Notes under the pieces: generated by a model | Databases searched by the model: none | What the model saw: the letters and a program-made list of their open reading frames with translations, nothing else | Told to the model about the DNA's origin: nothing | Program-made: the position numbers and the translations under genes | In this document: piece by piece, positions 1-10,669 of the stretch | Layout of the letters: the number at the start of each line of letters is the position of its first letter | Numbering within the stretch: position 1 is the stretch's first letter | NCBI GenBank assembly: GCA_033439255.1 | Contig: CM065880.1 | Span: forward strand, 1,674,001-1,738,000 | Direction of reading: 5' to 3' | Length of the DNA: 64,000 nt | Source of the DNA: Hericium rajendrae | Taxonomy: Eukaryota; Basidiomycota; Agaricomycetes; Russulales; Hericiaceae

Positions 1-240
1 AGGGTGTAGTCTCTCAGACACAGTCAGATTTTGGATATCTTTCAGATTTTTTGCTGTCAGACAGATCAGGCAGGGTATAGTCTTCCAGACACAGTCAGAT
101 TTTGAATATTCTCCAGCTTCTGAATGTTTATCAGATTTATTTTTTTGTCAGTTTAGCCAGACAGGTGTAATCTCTCAGACATAGTCAGATATCAACTTAC
201 ATTTAAATTTTAGCTCAGTATCAAATCAAGCAGAATAATC
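1..240. repeat. TCAGAT-rich degenerate satellite
   Basis: AT-rich sequence built from irregular copies of CAGAT/TCAGAC words, including two copies of a segment that reads 'gtatagtcttccagacacagtcagattttg' in variant form around positions 5 and 75. No open reading frame stands out. The same vocabulary recurs at 12,000-12,960 and 16,000-16,380, so this is probably the edge of a related repeat that continues to the left of the window. Confidence 0.6.
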
Positions 241-649
241 AAAAATTAACAAGTGTAGGTGTCAACTTGCAAGGCATGTTAGTATCTGATGCAACTGCTA
301 TAGGTCATGCAGATACAATTAGATACTGTCAGATGTCTTGCAGGTCAAATAAAAAGTTTTGAAGATTTCTGATTAATTAAAGTAAACTAAAAATTGCTCT
401 AATTCATGTACTAGGCATTTGCTGATATAGAAAGTGGTTGACAAAGTTATTACAAAGTCAAAGTTCAAGTGGATCACCTTTAGCTGTAAACTTCCTCTAG
501 AATAGTAGACTAAGGTTACAGATTACATTCAGTAAAACTATGGTCAAAATAGTACAATATAATGTATAAGAGCTTATTGAGAAGCAATTACATAGGGCTT
601 TCAACAAAAACTAATTGAGATAAATCAAGATCTCTAGTTTAAGAAGATC
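241..649. other. AT-rich sequence, no gene seen
   Basis: No coding frame, splice-signal pattern or RNA gene is visible. Weak similarity to the tandem repeat that follows begins near 590. Confidence 0.5.
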
Positions 650-1560
650 AAAAGCAGAAATGATCCTGCACAAATGAGTTTTGCAAGTATCAGACTATAC
701 AAGATCTTATTGAGATGCAGTAAATTAAACCTTTCTAATGCATCTAAGATTGAGACAAAGCACTTAAAATTGACTAAGATATTATTTAATCTTCTTTCAA
801 AATAAAACTACATCACATTTCATGAGTTTTGCACATAACATGACATATAAAGGCTTGTTGGAAAGCAGTTGAAAATATCTTTTGAAAATATCTAAGAACA
901 TTGAAATCAGATATGAATTGAATGAGGTACCCCTCTATCTTTTTCTTAGAAGATCAAAAACAAAAATGGATTGCATCCTATGACTTTTGAACATGACATA
1001 GTCTATGAAAGCTTGTTGGAAAGCTATTTTTCACACCTTCTCAATGCATTCAAGATCGAGAAAAAATGCCCAAAATTGACTAAGATATCATTTAATCTTT
1101 CTTCAAAACAAAAATGCATTGTATTCCATGAGTTCAAGACATAACACAATGTATAAAGGCTCGTTGAAAAGCGGCTGAAAGGGCCTTTCCGATGCATCTA
1201 AGAACATTGAAATCAGATACAAATTGAGCGAGGTACCCCTCTATCTTCTTCTCAGAAGATCAAAAACAAAAATGGATTGCATCTTATGAATTTTTCACAT
1301 GACACAGTCTATGAGGGCTTGTTGGAAAGTGATTATTCATCCCTTTCCAATGCATCTAAGATCGAGAAAAAGTGCTTAGAATTGACTAAGATATCATTCA
1401 ATCTTCATTCAAAACAAAAATGCATCGCATTTCATGAGTTGGATACACAACATGGCGTATAAAGGCTTGTTGGAAAGCAGTTGAGAAGATCTTTCCAACG
1501 CATCTAAGAACGTCAAAATCGGATACAAATTGAGTGAGCTACAAGCACTAGATCATATGT
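650..1560. repeat. Three tandem copies of a ~308-bp repeat
   Basis: The phrase caaaaatggattgcatc occurs near 962 and 1270, and ttgttggaaag recurs with the same offset, giving a period of about 308 bp; a more diverged copy starts near 650. Each unit contains two related half-units that begin with 'ttggaaagc' and continue to 'atgcatctaag'. The short ORF at 1277-1462 lies in the repeat and is not maintained in the other copies, so it is not called as a gene. Confidence 0.75.
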
Positions 1561-1704
1561 CTTTGTTCTATTGTGGCTATGTGGCTGATTTAAACTCCGA
1601 TTAAAAGACATATCAGATGAGTTTGCTCCGAAATATCTCTCTCTCTGCAACCACCATCATCTCTGCTCTTGAAGGTAAGTTTGTTATCTTTGTTACCTTT
1701 GACT

Positions 1705-2285
1705 CATCAGGAAGGTTGACAACTTTCTGATTGACCTGACAATTTTTAACTCTACTGACAGCTCCTGATTGACCTGATCCACCTGAAAGCAATCTTGAGA
1801 AGCAAATATCTGATCGAACTTTTACATTCAAGGAAAGACATTTATTGTCAGATATAAAAGTTTTTAATCTCTAACTAATAGATATATCAAAATCTTTGAT
1901 ATCTAAAATTTTTGAAAATCTGAGAGTGTCTGATTTTAAATCTGGAGGTCAAATATCAGTCAGATGGATCAGACAGTGTCAAACACCATCAGATGCTCTC
2001 AGACAGTTGCAGATAATTTTCAGATATTTGACCTCCAGATTTGAAAAAATTCTCAGATCAGACACTCTCAGATTTAGAAAATTTCAGATATCAGAGATTT
2101 TGTTATATCTATTAGTTAGAGATTACAAACTTATATATCTGACAATAAATGTCTTTACTTAAATGTAAAAGTTTGATCAGATATTTGCCTGTTAAGATTG
2201 CTTTCAGGTGGATCAGGTCAATCAGTAGCTGTCAGTAGGGTTAGAAATTGTCAGGTCAATCAGAAAGTTGTCAACCTTCCTGATG
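1705..2285. mobile_element. 581-bp foldback (palindromic) element, copy 1
   Basis: The element starts CATCAGGAAGGTTGACAAC and ends with the reverse complement GTTGTCAACCTTCCTGATG. The inverted repeats extend through most of its length, so the whole unit can fold on itself. A second copy of exactly the same length lies at 6663-7243. No transposase is encoded; the 88-codon frame inside both copies spans the palindrome and is a by-product of the repeat. No clear target-site duplication was found. It is best described as a non-autonomous foldback or MITE-like element. Confidence 0.85.
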
Positions 2286-3260
2286 CTTCATTTTCGCTTT
2301 TTTGTAGTTATGTGACTACTACTTCTAAGATAAGTATTGTTGACTTTGTTATCTTTCTGATCTATTTTCGCTTTTTTATAGTGTTGCTACGCTTCTAAGG
2401 TAAGCATTTGTTATCTTTGTTATCTTACTACAATTAATGTTGTTATTTTTTTGTACACTTTTCACTTTTTTGTAGTCATTGCTATAACTGTAAGGTAAAG
2501 TTTGTTACCTTTTAAGTCGTTATCTTTTTGCTTTTTGTAGTGTTTGTTACATTGCTAAGGTAAGTTTTGTTATCTTTGTTATCTGATTACAACTGATGTT
2601 GTTATCTTTTTTGTACACTTTCACTTTTTTGTAGTCATTGCTACAATTGTAAGGTAAGTTTTGTTATCTTTCTTAAGTTTTCACTTTTTGTAGTGTTTGT
2701 TACATTGTTAAGGTAAGTTTTGTTACCTTTGTTATCTTATTACAACTGATGTTGTTATCTTTCTAGTTCATTTTCGCTTTTTTGTAGTCTTTGTTTATAC
2801 TTTTTAGGTATGATTTGTTATCTTTCTTATGTTGCTTACACTAATGTTGTAACCTTTTCACTATATTTCACTTTTTTGTAGTCTTTCTTATCATTGTAAG
2901 TTATGTTTTCTTATGTTTTCTTACATTTTCACTTTTTGTACACTTTGGTATACTTTTAAGGTAAGCTTTGTTATCTTTCTTATGTTCCTTACATCTACAT
3001 TGTTATCTTTCTAGTATATTTTCGCTTTTTGTAGTCTTAACAACACTTCTAAGATAAGTTTGTTATCTTTGTTATCTTGTTGAGACTAATAAAGTTGTAG
3101 TCTTTCAGATTTATTTTTGCTTTTTTGTAGTCATCATAAGGTAAGTGTTGTTATCTTTTTAATCAATTTTTGCTTTTTCTTATCTTTGTAATGTTTGTTA
3201 TGTTTTTCAGTCTGATTTTGTTATATTTGTAGCCTTTTTGCTTTTTTTTTGTAGTTGAGA
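2286..3260 (+). repeat. Array of intron-like units separated by ~19-nt micro-exons
   Basis: On the plus strand the sequence repeats a fixed order: AAG|GTAAGTTT, a T-rich body with TTGTTATCTTTG, a branch-like CTAATGTTG or CTGATGTTG, and an acceptor TTTTCGCTTTTTTGTAG or close variant. Between acceptor and next donor lie short segments of nearly constant length, such as TGTTTGTTACATTGCTAAG (19 nt) and TCATTGCTACAATTGTAAG (19 nt). Acceptors fall near 2307, 2381, 2475, 2540, 2634 and onward, so longer and shorter spacers tend to alternate. The match to spliceosomal intron signals is seen in the sequence; actual splicing is inference. Confidence 0.7.
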
Positions 3261-3399
3261 TCAGAATGATTACTTATGTAGTTGATATAATATTTGTGTA
3301 GTCTATAGATATATTAATTGATTGAAAAGCATAAATTCAATGTATGATATCAGATTTAAAATTGTTATCAGGTTTAAAGCTGCTGTCAACTTTAAATCT

Positions 3400-3600
3400 G
3401 AGACCAGATATAAAATCTGAGAACAGACATGAAATCTGGAGCAGATATGAAATCTGGAGCCAGACATGAAATCTGGAGCCAGACATGAAATTTGGAGCCA
3501 GACATGAAATCTGGAGCCAGACATGAAATTTGGAGCCAGGCATAAATCTGAGATCAGAAGTAAAATCTGAGGCCAGATATAAATCTGATTGTATCTGTGA
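3400..3600. repeat. 20-bp tandem minisatellite
   Basis: Direct repeats of aaatctggagccagacatg with a period of about 20 bp run from about 3428 to 3545 and fade into TCAGAT-type words on both sides. The minus-strand frames here (repeating SGSRFHVWLQ-like residues) are produced by the repeat in several frames and are not genes. Confidence 0.8.
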
Positions 3601-4149
3601 TACTATACCCTGCATGATTGCCTGATGTGTCTGAATGTTGCTCCCAGGTGCAATCAGACATGGCCAGAAAGTTTGTAAGAGTACTGATCATCTGAGAAAT
3701 TTACTACTGGTATATAACACTATGTAGGCTATATAGCTTTCCTAGGTCCATAGCTGTCCTCTTTTCTACATAGCAGTCTCATAGCAGTCAAGTAATCTAT
3801 GCATAGCTATCATAGCTGACCATAGCTACCATAGCATAGGGTATAAGCTATCATAGCTACCATAGCTACCATAGCATATGGTCTAAGATATCATAGCTGT
3901 CATATTTATTATAGTATAAAATAGCTAGAGAAGCTATATCAACTATATACTATATCACCATTGTCATATTATATCTAGCTAGTAAGATTGCTATTCACAC
4001 TATATCACTTCTATCAAATATGTAGTTCTAGCATGTTGAAAAAATTATTAGCTCGACAATTTGATATATCTTAATCACAAATATTAAAAGCTTGAAAATT
4101 ATTATATTTTTCATATAATTTTATTATATGACACTACTAGCTACAAAGA

Positions 4150-4410
4150 TCACTATCTAACTACAAAAGATAACAAGCATATAACACCTATAAAAAGCGA
4201 AAATATAAATAAGACAAAGACATTAATATTAGAAGATGATAAAGATAACATAGAAGCTTACCAAACTAACACAAAAGCGAAAACTTACAAGAGTATGTAG
4301 ACATAACACTGCTTATCTAGTAAGCATACAAAAGTACTGTATAACAAGTATACAAACATTAGTATCAGGCATGATAGACGAAGAATAGAAACTTACCTTA
4401 AGAGAGAACA
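4150..4410 (-). repeat. Intron-like array, minus strand, in element A
   Basis: Read on the minus strand, donors of GGTAAG(T/C)TT type (near 4395 and 4260) and acceptors of TTTTCGCTTTTTATAG type (near 4195 and 4275) repeat as in the array at 2286-3260. The orientation is opposite. It follows a minus-strand TATATAAGG motif near 4630, so a minus-strand transcript would begin just upstream of it. Confidence 0.6.
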
Positions 4411-4614
4411 ACGATAAGAAAAGAGAAATGATAAGAAAAAAAGAACAATGACAACGAGCGATAAAGACCGACGACGATGAGAGAGGCACCGACAACGACG
4501 AGAGAGGCACCGACGATGACAAGACAGGTAGCGACGACGACGAGGGACGGAGCGACGACGTCGAGGATGACGTGGCAACAAGGATGGTGGGGGTTTAGGA
4601 GCAAGAGGTAACGC

Positions 4615-4720
4615 GCGTCGCGCAAGCCTTATATACGAATCCCGGGCGAAGCCGAGAATCGTGGCTGCCGGGCGAAGCCGAGCGCCGTGTCAGAGGCTAA
4701 GTGGCAGACGTGATAACTTT
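4615..4720. other. Conserved GGGCGAAGCCGAG block
   Basis: A CTTATATA motif is followed by two copies of CCGGGCGAAGCCGAG separated by about 20 bp. The same block occurs in B (about 8560-8640) and C (about 17,425-17,510), and in altered form in D (about 18,530-18,625). The role is unknown. Its conservation and position beside TATA-like words suggest a regulatory or terminal-binding site of the element. Confidence 0.6.
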
Positions 4721-5033
4721 GACTCTGCCGTCCGGTCTTGTGTGCTGCATTATGTAGATAATCGGCCCATTCAATCCATGTAGATTACTATTTTATAATA
4801 CTGTACTTTGTTTTATAATTATAGGCATTTTATTCGATTTGCGACGTCGCGAGAAACTTTGACTCGCTCGTTCGGTTCCTGAAGCACCGAAGTCGCGTCG
4901 AGACTTCTCACTTGCTCAGTCTTCACCTCTGCCCTTACTCTGTCCGTCCCTCTCTGGCTCGCCTCGCTTCACTCCTCCTTCTATCGACAATCAAGACGGA
5001 TCAAGCGGGGTTTTGTTCGCTGGAGGGCTGCAG

Positions 5034-5107
5034 GTGAGTAAAAAAAGCTATTCTTTCGTGTTCATTCACTACTAACGCAGAGTGTCGCTCGTCCTCGAGC
5101 GACACTC
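5034..5107 (+). other. Intron-hairpin module, element A
   Basis: CAG|GTGAGTA at 5034 opens a 47-nt intron-like segment that ends TACTAACGCAG at 5080, so the branch-like TACTAAC is only a few bases from the acceptor. It is followed at once by a perfect 12-bp hairpin (GAGTGTCGCTCG, 4-nt loop, reverse complement) at 5080-5107. The upstream region (about 4900-4980) is pyrimidine-rich, as at many fungal transcription starts. Splicing and RNA folding are inferred. Confidence 0.7.
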
Positions 5108-5139
5108 GTTCTTTCGACACCCCCACGCCTCCCATCTCC

Positions 5140-6260
5140 TCTCCCGCGTCTCCGTCCCCCTTCGCCTTCAACCGTCTCCCTCCGCGCTCTCAACGACGCC
5201 ACCGCCGCCCTCCGCTGCCCGCACGCAACCCCAACACCCCGCGCCCAAACCACCCGCACTCCGATCCCCCCCTTTTGTGCGCACGGCCACGGACGACGCA
5301 CGGACGTCGTTCCGCACCGTCTGTGTGCCATAAACGACGTGCGCGCACTCGCCACGTCATCCCTCAGCGCGCGCCGTAGAGTCCCGTTGCCGTGGCAACG
5401 AGACTCGGACGTCTCGCCACGCCTCAAGCCCCGCATCCCGCGCGCTCGTCGCACTCGCGCAACGCCCCCACGCCTCGGAGACACGCGCACAACACTTCGG
5501 ACAAGCGCACAACGCCCCGGACACATACGTTCAATACCCAGGCGCGCCCCACCGCGACGCCTCGCACGCGGGCCCTGCATCTCGCGTCCCGCGCCGCTCT
5601 CTCGCGTGCGCAGGCTTGCCTGTCGTGCACGGGCCCGCGGCAGCACGACGACTCGCATACGTCCCCCTCTGTGCCTCGCGCGCGCCTCCGTGCCTCAAAC
5701 ACGTCCCTGCGCCTTGCGATTCCGGCACGCGGGCTTTCCGCGTCACGCTCGGGCCTGCCGCGTCGCGCGTATCCCCCGCGCTTCGTGCACAGAGCCCGCT
5801 CCCGGCGCTTCACGCACGCCCTGCGGGCCTGTGCACCCACCGCGGGCCTTGCGCCGCCCCGCAAGTCTCGCGCGGCCTGCTGACGTCTCGTTCACGGGCC
5901 CGTCATATACTGACGCCTCGCGCACGCTCGCCGTGCCTCGCACATTTCCAGCGCCTCCCACCTCCGGCGTGCGGGCCTGCCGCATCGCGCATGCCCTGCA
6001 AGCCCGCCTCCCGCGCCTTGCGCGTGGGCCCGCCGCCGGCCCTCACCTCATGCCGCCTTCGATGCCTCCCGCCTGATCTCGTGCCTCATGTGCACGCCCC
6101 GCGCCTCGCGCGCACGCTCCGCTGCCCCGAGCACCTCGCGGCGCCTCTACTTGCCCACCGATACCTCGTCGTCCCTCGTTCTCCCCCCACGCGCCTCTCG
6201 CACGCTCCCGCCGTACCTTGCCCATGACTGCTGCATCATGCCGTGCCTCGTGCACATGTG
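5140..6260. repeat. GC-rich degenerate repeat region of element A
   Basis: Very GC-rich DNA made of loosely repeated words such as 'cctcgcgcacg', 'cgggcc' and 'gcccgc'. Several long open frames cross it on both strands (for example 5339-6076 plus and 5062-5658 minus), but they overlap one another, are arginine/alanine/proline-rich and are not kept in copy B, so no gene is called. A palindromic GTTGCCGTGGCAAC lies at 5386-5399. Confidence 0.65.
5386..5399. promoter_or_regulatory. X-box-like palindrome (RFX-type site), element A
   Basis: GTTGCCGTGGCAAC is a 14-bp palindrome that matches the RFX X-box consensus (GTNRCC then RGYAAC) in both halves. The equivalent place in element B (9356-9369) carries the exact form GTTGCCATGGCAAC. 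The sequence match is seen; binding by an RFX factor is inference. Confidence 0.45.
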
Positions 6261-6662
6261 TATCCTGCCAGTGCGCGCGTGCCTGTGGTATTTGTATTGT
6301 AGTGTACTTGTCTGTAGTAGTAGTTATGTTGAATATAATTGATTTTGACTTTGAATATCTGGTACCTTGGTACCTATTCGACTCGACATAGTATTGATAG
6401 TACTGATAGTAGTCATAGCTTACCTTACCAAGTGTGATAGTGCTATATATCTCAAACTGCTGGCTATGGAAGCTATGGTAGCATTATATAACTGACACTA
6501 CTAGCTATGAAAGCTATGGAAGCTCTCATAGCTCTACATAGCTAGATAGGCAAGCTACATAGCTTCTATAGCTTAATGATAGCACCTATAATATAACCTG
6601 CAGCTATATAAAATTCAGTTTTCTCAGATGATTTGAAGATTGATCAAAATGTGATATATATA

Positions 6663-7243
6663 CATCAGGAAGGTTGACAACTTTCTGATTGACCTGACAA
6701 TTTCTGACCCTACTGACAGCTCCTGATTGACCTGATCCACTTGAAAGCAATCTTAACAGGCAAATATCTGATCAAACTTTTACATTTAAGTAAAGACATT
6801 TATTGTTAGATATATAAGTTTGTAATCTCTAACTAATAGATATAACAAAATCTCTGATATCTGAAATTTTCTAAATCTGAGAGTGTCTGATCTGAGAATT
6901 TTTTCAAATCTGGAGGTCAAATATCTGAAAATTATCTGCAACTGTCTGAGAGCATCTGATGGTGTCTGACACTGTCTGATCCATCTGACTGATATTTGAC
7001 CTCCAGATTTGAAATCAGACACTCTCAGATTTTCAAAAATTTTAGATATCAAAGATTTTGATATATCTATTAGTTAGAGATTAAAAACTTATATATCTGA
7101 CAATAAATGTCTTTTCTTGAATGTAAAAGTCTGATCAGATATTTGCTTCCCAAGATTGCTTTCAGGTGGATCAGGTCAATCAGAAGCTGTCAGTAGGGTT
7201 AGAAATTGTCAGGTCAATCAGAAAGTTGTCAACCTTCCTGATG
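6663..7243. mobile_element. 581-bp foldback element, copy 2
   Basis: Same length and nearly the same sequence as the copy at 1705-2285, with the same CATCAGG...CCTGATG ends. The internal asymmetric part is in the opposite orientation, since the 88-codon frame seen on the plus strand at 1896-2162 appears here on the minus strand at 6786-7052. The two copies lie on either side of element A. Confidence 0.85.
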
Positions 7244-7623
7244 CTAGGTATATATAAAATAAGTTCTTAGCCAAATCTGATCAGTACCAAAGATGTCATA
7301 AATAGTACAGCCCTCTGAGCATCACCTGGTCCCATCATTGCTTGAGCCAACTATTGCTGCTTAAGCCAAAGAAAGCAGAAGCAGATTTTATATTCTGAGA
7401 AGAAGTATATTGTGATGCAACAGTTGCAAATACTGGCAAATACTGGGAGTCCTCACCATGGCTAGCGGGTGTTGAAGAGCAGAGGTGTGTGCAATCCTCG
7501 AGTCCAAGCGAGATGCCCGAGTTGAAGTCGAATGAGAAGTCTCAGTTCAGCTCGACAAAGACTTCTAAAAGCTGGAAGGACAGAGGACAAGGCAGGCAAA
7601 CTCACCTGTTACCTTGAATAACA
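7244..7623. other. Unassigned sequence left of element B
   Basis: No convincing ORF. The composition is intermediate, unlike the AT-rich elements on either side, so it may be the remains of an older element or exon that B interrupted; the continuation would be at 10,670. A minus-strand donor-like GGTGAGTTT lies near 7600. Confidence 0.35.
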
Positions 7624-8149
7624 CATCTGAGAAAATCGACATGGCTATAGAGCTCTATATAGATTATATAAATGTCATAGGGCCATAGCTATGCCACCTA
7701 TTCTATAGATGGCCATAGAAGGGAGTCATCTATAAAGTGCTATAGAGCTACTTAGGATAGTTATAGAGTGCTATAATAGCTATAGAGCTACAAGACATAG
7801 CTATGAAGCTATGAGAGTAGCTATATAGAATATATTCACTATACACATTATGCAGAATATATTTGCTACAGATGTCATGAATGCTCTGGTGGTTACAATT
7901 AGCTGAGTACTCTACATATTTTTAATAGACTACAATGTTTTAATTGAAATTTATAGTCATACTAGACTTAATACGACTCTACAAATATCTACATATTGAT
8001 AAAGTAAACCATTCACTAAGATCACACAAAAGATAAAGAAGAGCAAAATATTTCATTGACTAATTACAACATAATAATACACTACAACATTATATAACAC
8101 AAAACTCTAAACAATATGAACATTAGTCAAGTTAATATGAAACACTACA

Positions 8150-8410
8150 AGACTTACCAATAGTAAATACTACAAAAAAGCGAAATTGTCTAAGAAAAAA
8201 AGAAGACATTAGTATTAGAAGATAACAAAGATGATATATAAAAGCTTACCAAACTAACAAAAAAGCGAAAACCTACAAGACAATCTGAAGACATTAGCAT
8301 AAGACATAAGATAGCTTACCTAGCAAGCATACAAAGGGACTATAACAAGTATGAAGACATTAACACAAAATATATGAGATGAAGAATAAAAGCTTACATT
8401 AATAAAGATA
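8150..8410 (-). repeat. Intron-like array, minus strand, in element B
   Basis: On the minus strand, GGTAAGC/GTAAGCTTT donors (about 8160, 8250, 8320, 8395) alternate with TTTTCGCTTTTTTGTAG-type acceptors (about 8175, 8265), as in the other arrays of this family. Confidence 0.55.
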
Positions 8411-8950
8411 GCAACAATGAGCAACACACGACGACGACGGAGGAAGCAGCGACGACGGAGGAAGCAATGACGACAAGCGAGCAAAGGATGATGACAAAAC
8501 GTCGACGTGGCAAGACAAGGTGGGGGTTAAGAGGAAGAGGCAACACGCGTCGTGCGAGCCTTATATATGAATCTCGGGCGAAGCCGAGAATCGTGGCTGC
8601 CGGGCGAAGCTGAGCGTCACATCAGAGGACTAAGTATTAGATTTCGTTGTTTTGACCCTACCGTCCAGTAATGTACCATATGCTTGCTACAAATGTAGCT
8701 CATGTATTGCACTCAGATACATGATATATCGCTCGTCCCTTTTTTTTCGTATTTATAGCTTTTTTACTCGATTTGTTGAGTCCCTTCGTGGATTCGGTGG
8801 CTGAAGCACTGAGACAATGCGTCGAGACTTACTCCCTCTCAGTGCTCACCACTCTCCCTTCTCCATGTGTCTTCCCTCTCTCCCCTTTTTTCATCGTCTC
8901 TCAAGCTTCAACATGGCAGGGATGGAATTGTAGCAGGCAGAGGGCAGCAG

Positions 8951-9023
8951 GTAAGTAAAAATTGTGCTGTTTTATTATCTCTTTGTACTAATACAGAGTG
9001 TCGCTCGTTTTCGAGCGACACTC
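8951..9023 (+). other. Intron-hairpin module, element B
   Basis: CAG|GTAAGTA at 8951 opens a 46-nt intron-like segment with GTACTAATACAG at its end (8996). A perfect hairpin follows at once: GAGTGTCGCTCG, loop TTTT, reverse complement, 8996-9023. The stem sequence is identical to that of copy A although the surrounding GC-rich DNA has decayed, which suggests that the stem was conserved. Confidence 0.7.
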
Positions 9024-9355
9024 ATTCTTTTGACACCCCCACACCCTTTATCGACATCCCCACGCCCTCCATCGCCCGTCCCACATCCCTGTCGCCCCCT
9101 TCACCCTTAGTCACCCCTTCCGCCTTCCCAACGAGGCCGCCAATGCCCCTTGCTGCTCACGCACGCAACCCCAATGCCCCACGCCCAAACCCTGTCACCC
9201 GCACCTCGGTGCCGGCTTTCACACGCATGGCCACCGACTACGCACGGGTGACTTTCCACGCCGTCTCCACGTTGTCAACGACGTGTGCACAGGCCATGTC
9301 ACCTCCCATGCCATCGACATCTGTGCAACCGTCGAGTTCCGTTGCCATGAGTTCC

Positions 9356-9369
9356 GTTGCCATGGCAAC
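9356..9369. promoter_or_regulatory. X-box-like palindrome, element B
   Basis: GTTGCCATGGCAAC is a perfect 14-bp palindrome and a full match to the RFX X-box consensus. A half copy (gttgccatgag) lies just upstream at 9341. It corresponds to 5386-5399 in element A. Confidence 0.45.
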
Positions 9370-10669
9370 GGGACTTGGGGCATCATTTGTGCACACAACC
9401 TGCAGCCCTGCACATTTGCCTCATGCTGCGCGCTCGCACCCCATATCCTGCTCGAACCTGCAACACGCAAGACCTTGTGCCCGCAGGCAAGACCCTGCGC
9501 CCGCGTGCCCCACGCCTCGTATGTGCGCGCAATGTCTCGTGCTTGCATTCCACACCCACACCACCTGCGCAATGTCCCGCCCGTCTGCACAATCTCCCGC
9601 CCACCTGCGCAATATCTCGCCCACCTGCACAACGTCCCACCAGTGCGATAATGGCCTGCCCATGCACATAACAGTCCGTGCGTGTGTGCAAGGCCACGCA
9701 CGTCTGCTCAACGTCCCATGCACGTCCACGGATGCCAGCGATGCCAGACACGGCCTCGCATGCACACAGACGTCCGTCCACGCATGGGTACGTCCCTGGT
9801 ACGTCCACGCATGACCTCACTTCACGGCAGCGCACTCGCGATGTCCCGCATTCACACCCAATGCCCTGTGCCTTGTGCCTCCACCGCACACATGTGCGCC
9901 TCCCAGCACATGCATCCCACCATCCTGCGTGCACTGCACTGCTCTGCCTGCCCGCTCCAAGCTCTGCCTGCATGCACAACACCTTGTCCACGCACGCCAT
10001 GCCCTACACGCGCATATGTGCGCTTCACGTCTCCTCGCACATCAATGCCCTGCATGCATGCGTGATGCCCCGCACCCTGCCCAACATCCTGTGCTTGTGC
10101 GTGCATGCTCGCACCCCGTGTCCCACCTGCGCGCCACGCGCCTTCGCATTCGTGCCCATGCACAGCCATTCGCGTGCCCTCTGCATCTGTGCCTTCAACA
10201 AGTGCCGGTGTACTCAACAGGTGCTGGCACTTGATGGTGCTTAATGGCACCAGTGCTCCTGCCGGCATTCGACTTAAGTATTTCTAGTTAGAAATTCTTT
10301 ACTCCTGTACTTACTTATGACTTGAATAATATAAATGGACTTGACTATGTTTGGTGTGACTTATATCATATGTATACTCCAGATAATGTGCATAAATGCT
10401 GTGTATCTCATAGATATTATAGCATATAGCTTATGCTTACAAGGTGATATAGTGGATGTAGGCTATATAGGCTTTATAGCAAGTAGAGACATGTCTATAG
10501 CTTCCATAGCTGTGTTAATTAACTATATAGGCCTACATAGGTGACATAGATGGCTATATAGTCTATATAGCTAATATAGACCTATGTATCTGTATAAATT
10601 AAATATATAGCTTCTTATAGCTTAGATAATTGTGGCTGATAGCTATATAAATTTGGGATTTTTCAGATG

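Larger units (their letters stand above)
3689..6630 (+). mobile_element. Large terminal-inverted-repeat element, copy A
   Basis: Bounded by CATCTGAGAAATTT at the left and a matching TTTTCTCAGATG at the right. Internal order is shared with copies B-D: subterminal repeats of 'catagctatcatagct' words; AT-rich DNA; a minus-strand intron-like array; a block with twice-repeated GGGCGAAGCCGAG; a pyrimidine-rich tract; an intron-hairpin module; a GC-rich degenerate repeat; a conserved 'tgtagtgtacttg...ttgattttgac' segment; and again 'tatagct' words. No transposase is recognisable, so it may be non-autonomous or of an unknown class. No target-site duplication is evident. Confidence 0.75.
7624..10669 (+). 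mobile_element. Large terminal-inverted-repeat element, copy B
   Basis: Starts CATCTGAGAAAA and ends TTTTTCAGATG. It has the same internal order as copy A: 'ctatagagc' words, minus-strand intron-like array (about 8150-8410), GGGCGAAGCCGAG block (about 8560-8640), intron-hairpin module, X-box palindrome and degenerate GC-rich repeat (about 9040-10,250). In the last part, many CG dinucleotides of copy A are replaced by TG or CA, so B looks like an older, deaminated copy. The frames at 8867-9814 and 9678-10,244 lie in this decayed repeat and are not called as genes. Confidence 0.75.

Noticed and set aside
1-1000. Telomeric or rDNA sequence at the window start
   Set aside because: No TTAGGG arrays and no rRNA-like conserved segments are visible.
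2286-3260. Protein-coding multi-exon gene in the intron-like array
   Set aside because: The micro-exons are nearly identical repeats, T-rich and of lengths not compatible with a kept reading frame.
5062-6227. Several ORFs of 140-245 codons on both strands in element A
   Set aside because: They overlap in many frames, are biased to Arg/Ala/Pro by GC-rich repeats, and are not kept in element B.
8867-10268. ORFs of up to 315 codons in element B
   Set aside because: Same GC-rich repeat region after CpG decay; frames differ from those of A and no domain is present.
3689-10669. Helitron identity for elements A and B because of hairpins and lack of target duplication
   Set aside because: Helitrons have 5'-TC and 3'-CTRR ends with a hairpin close to the 3' end. 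Here the ends are inverted repeats and the hairpins are internal; no Rep/helicase is seen.
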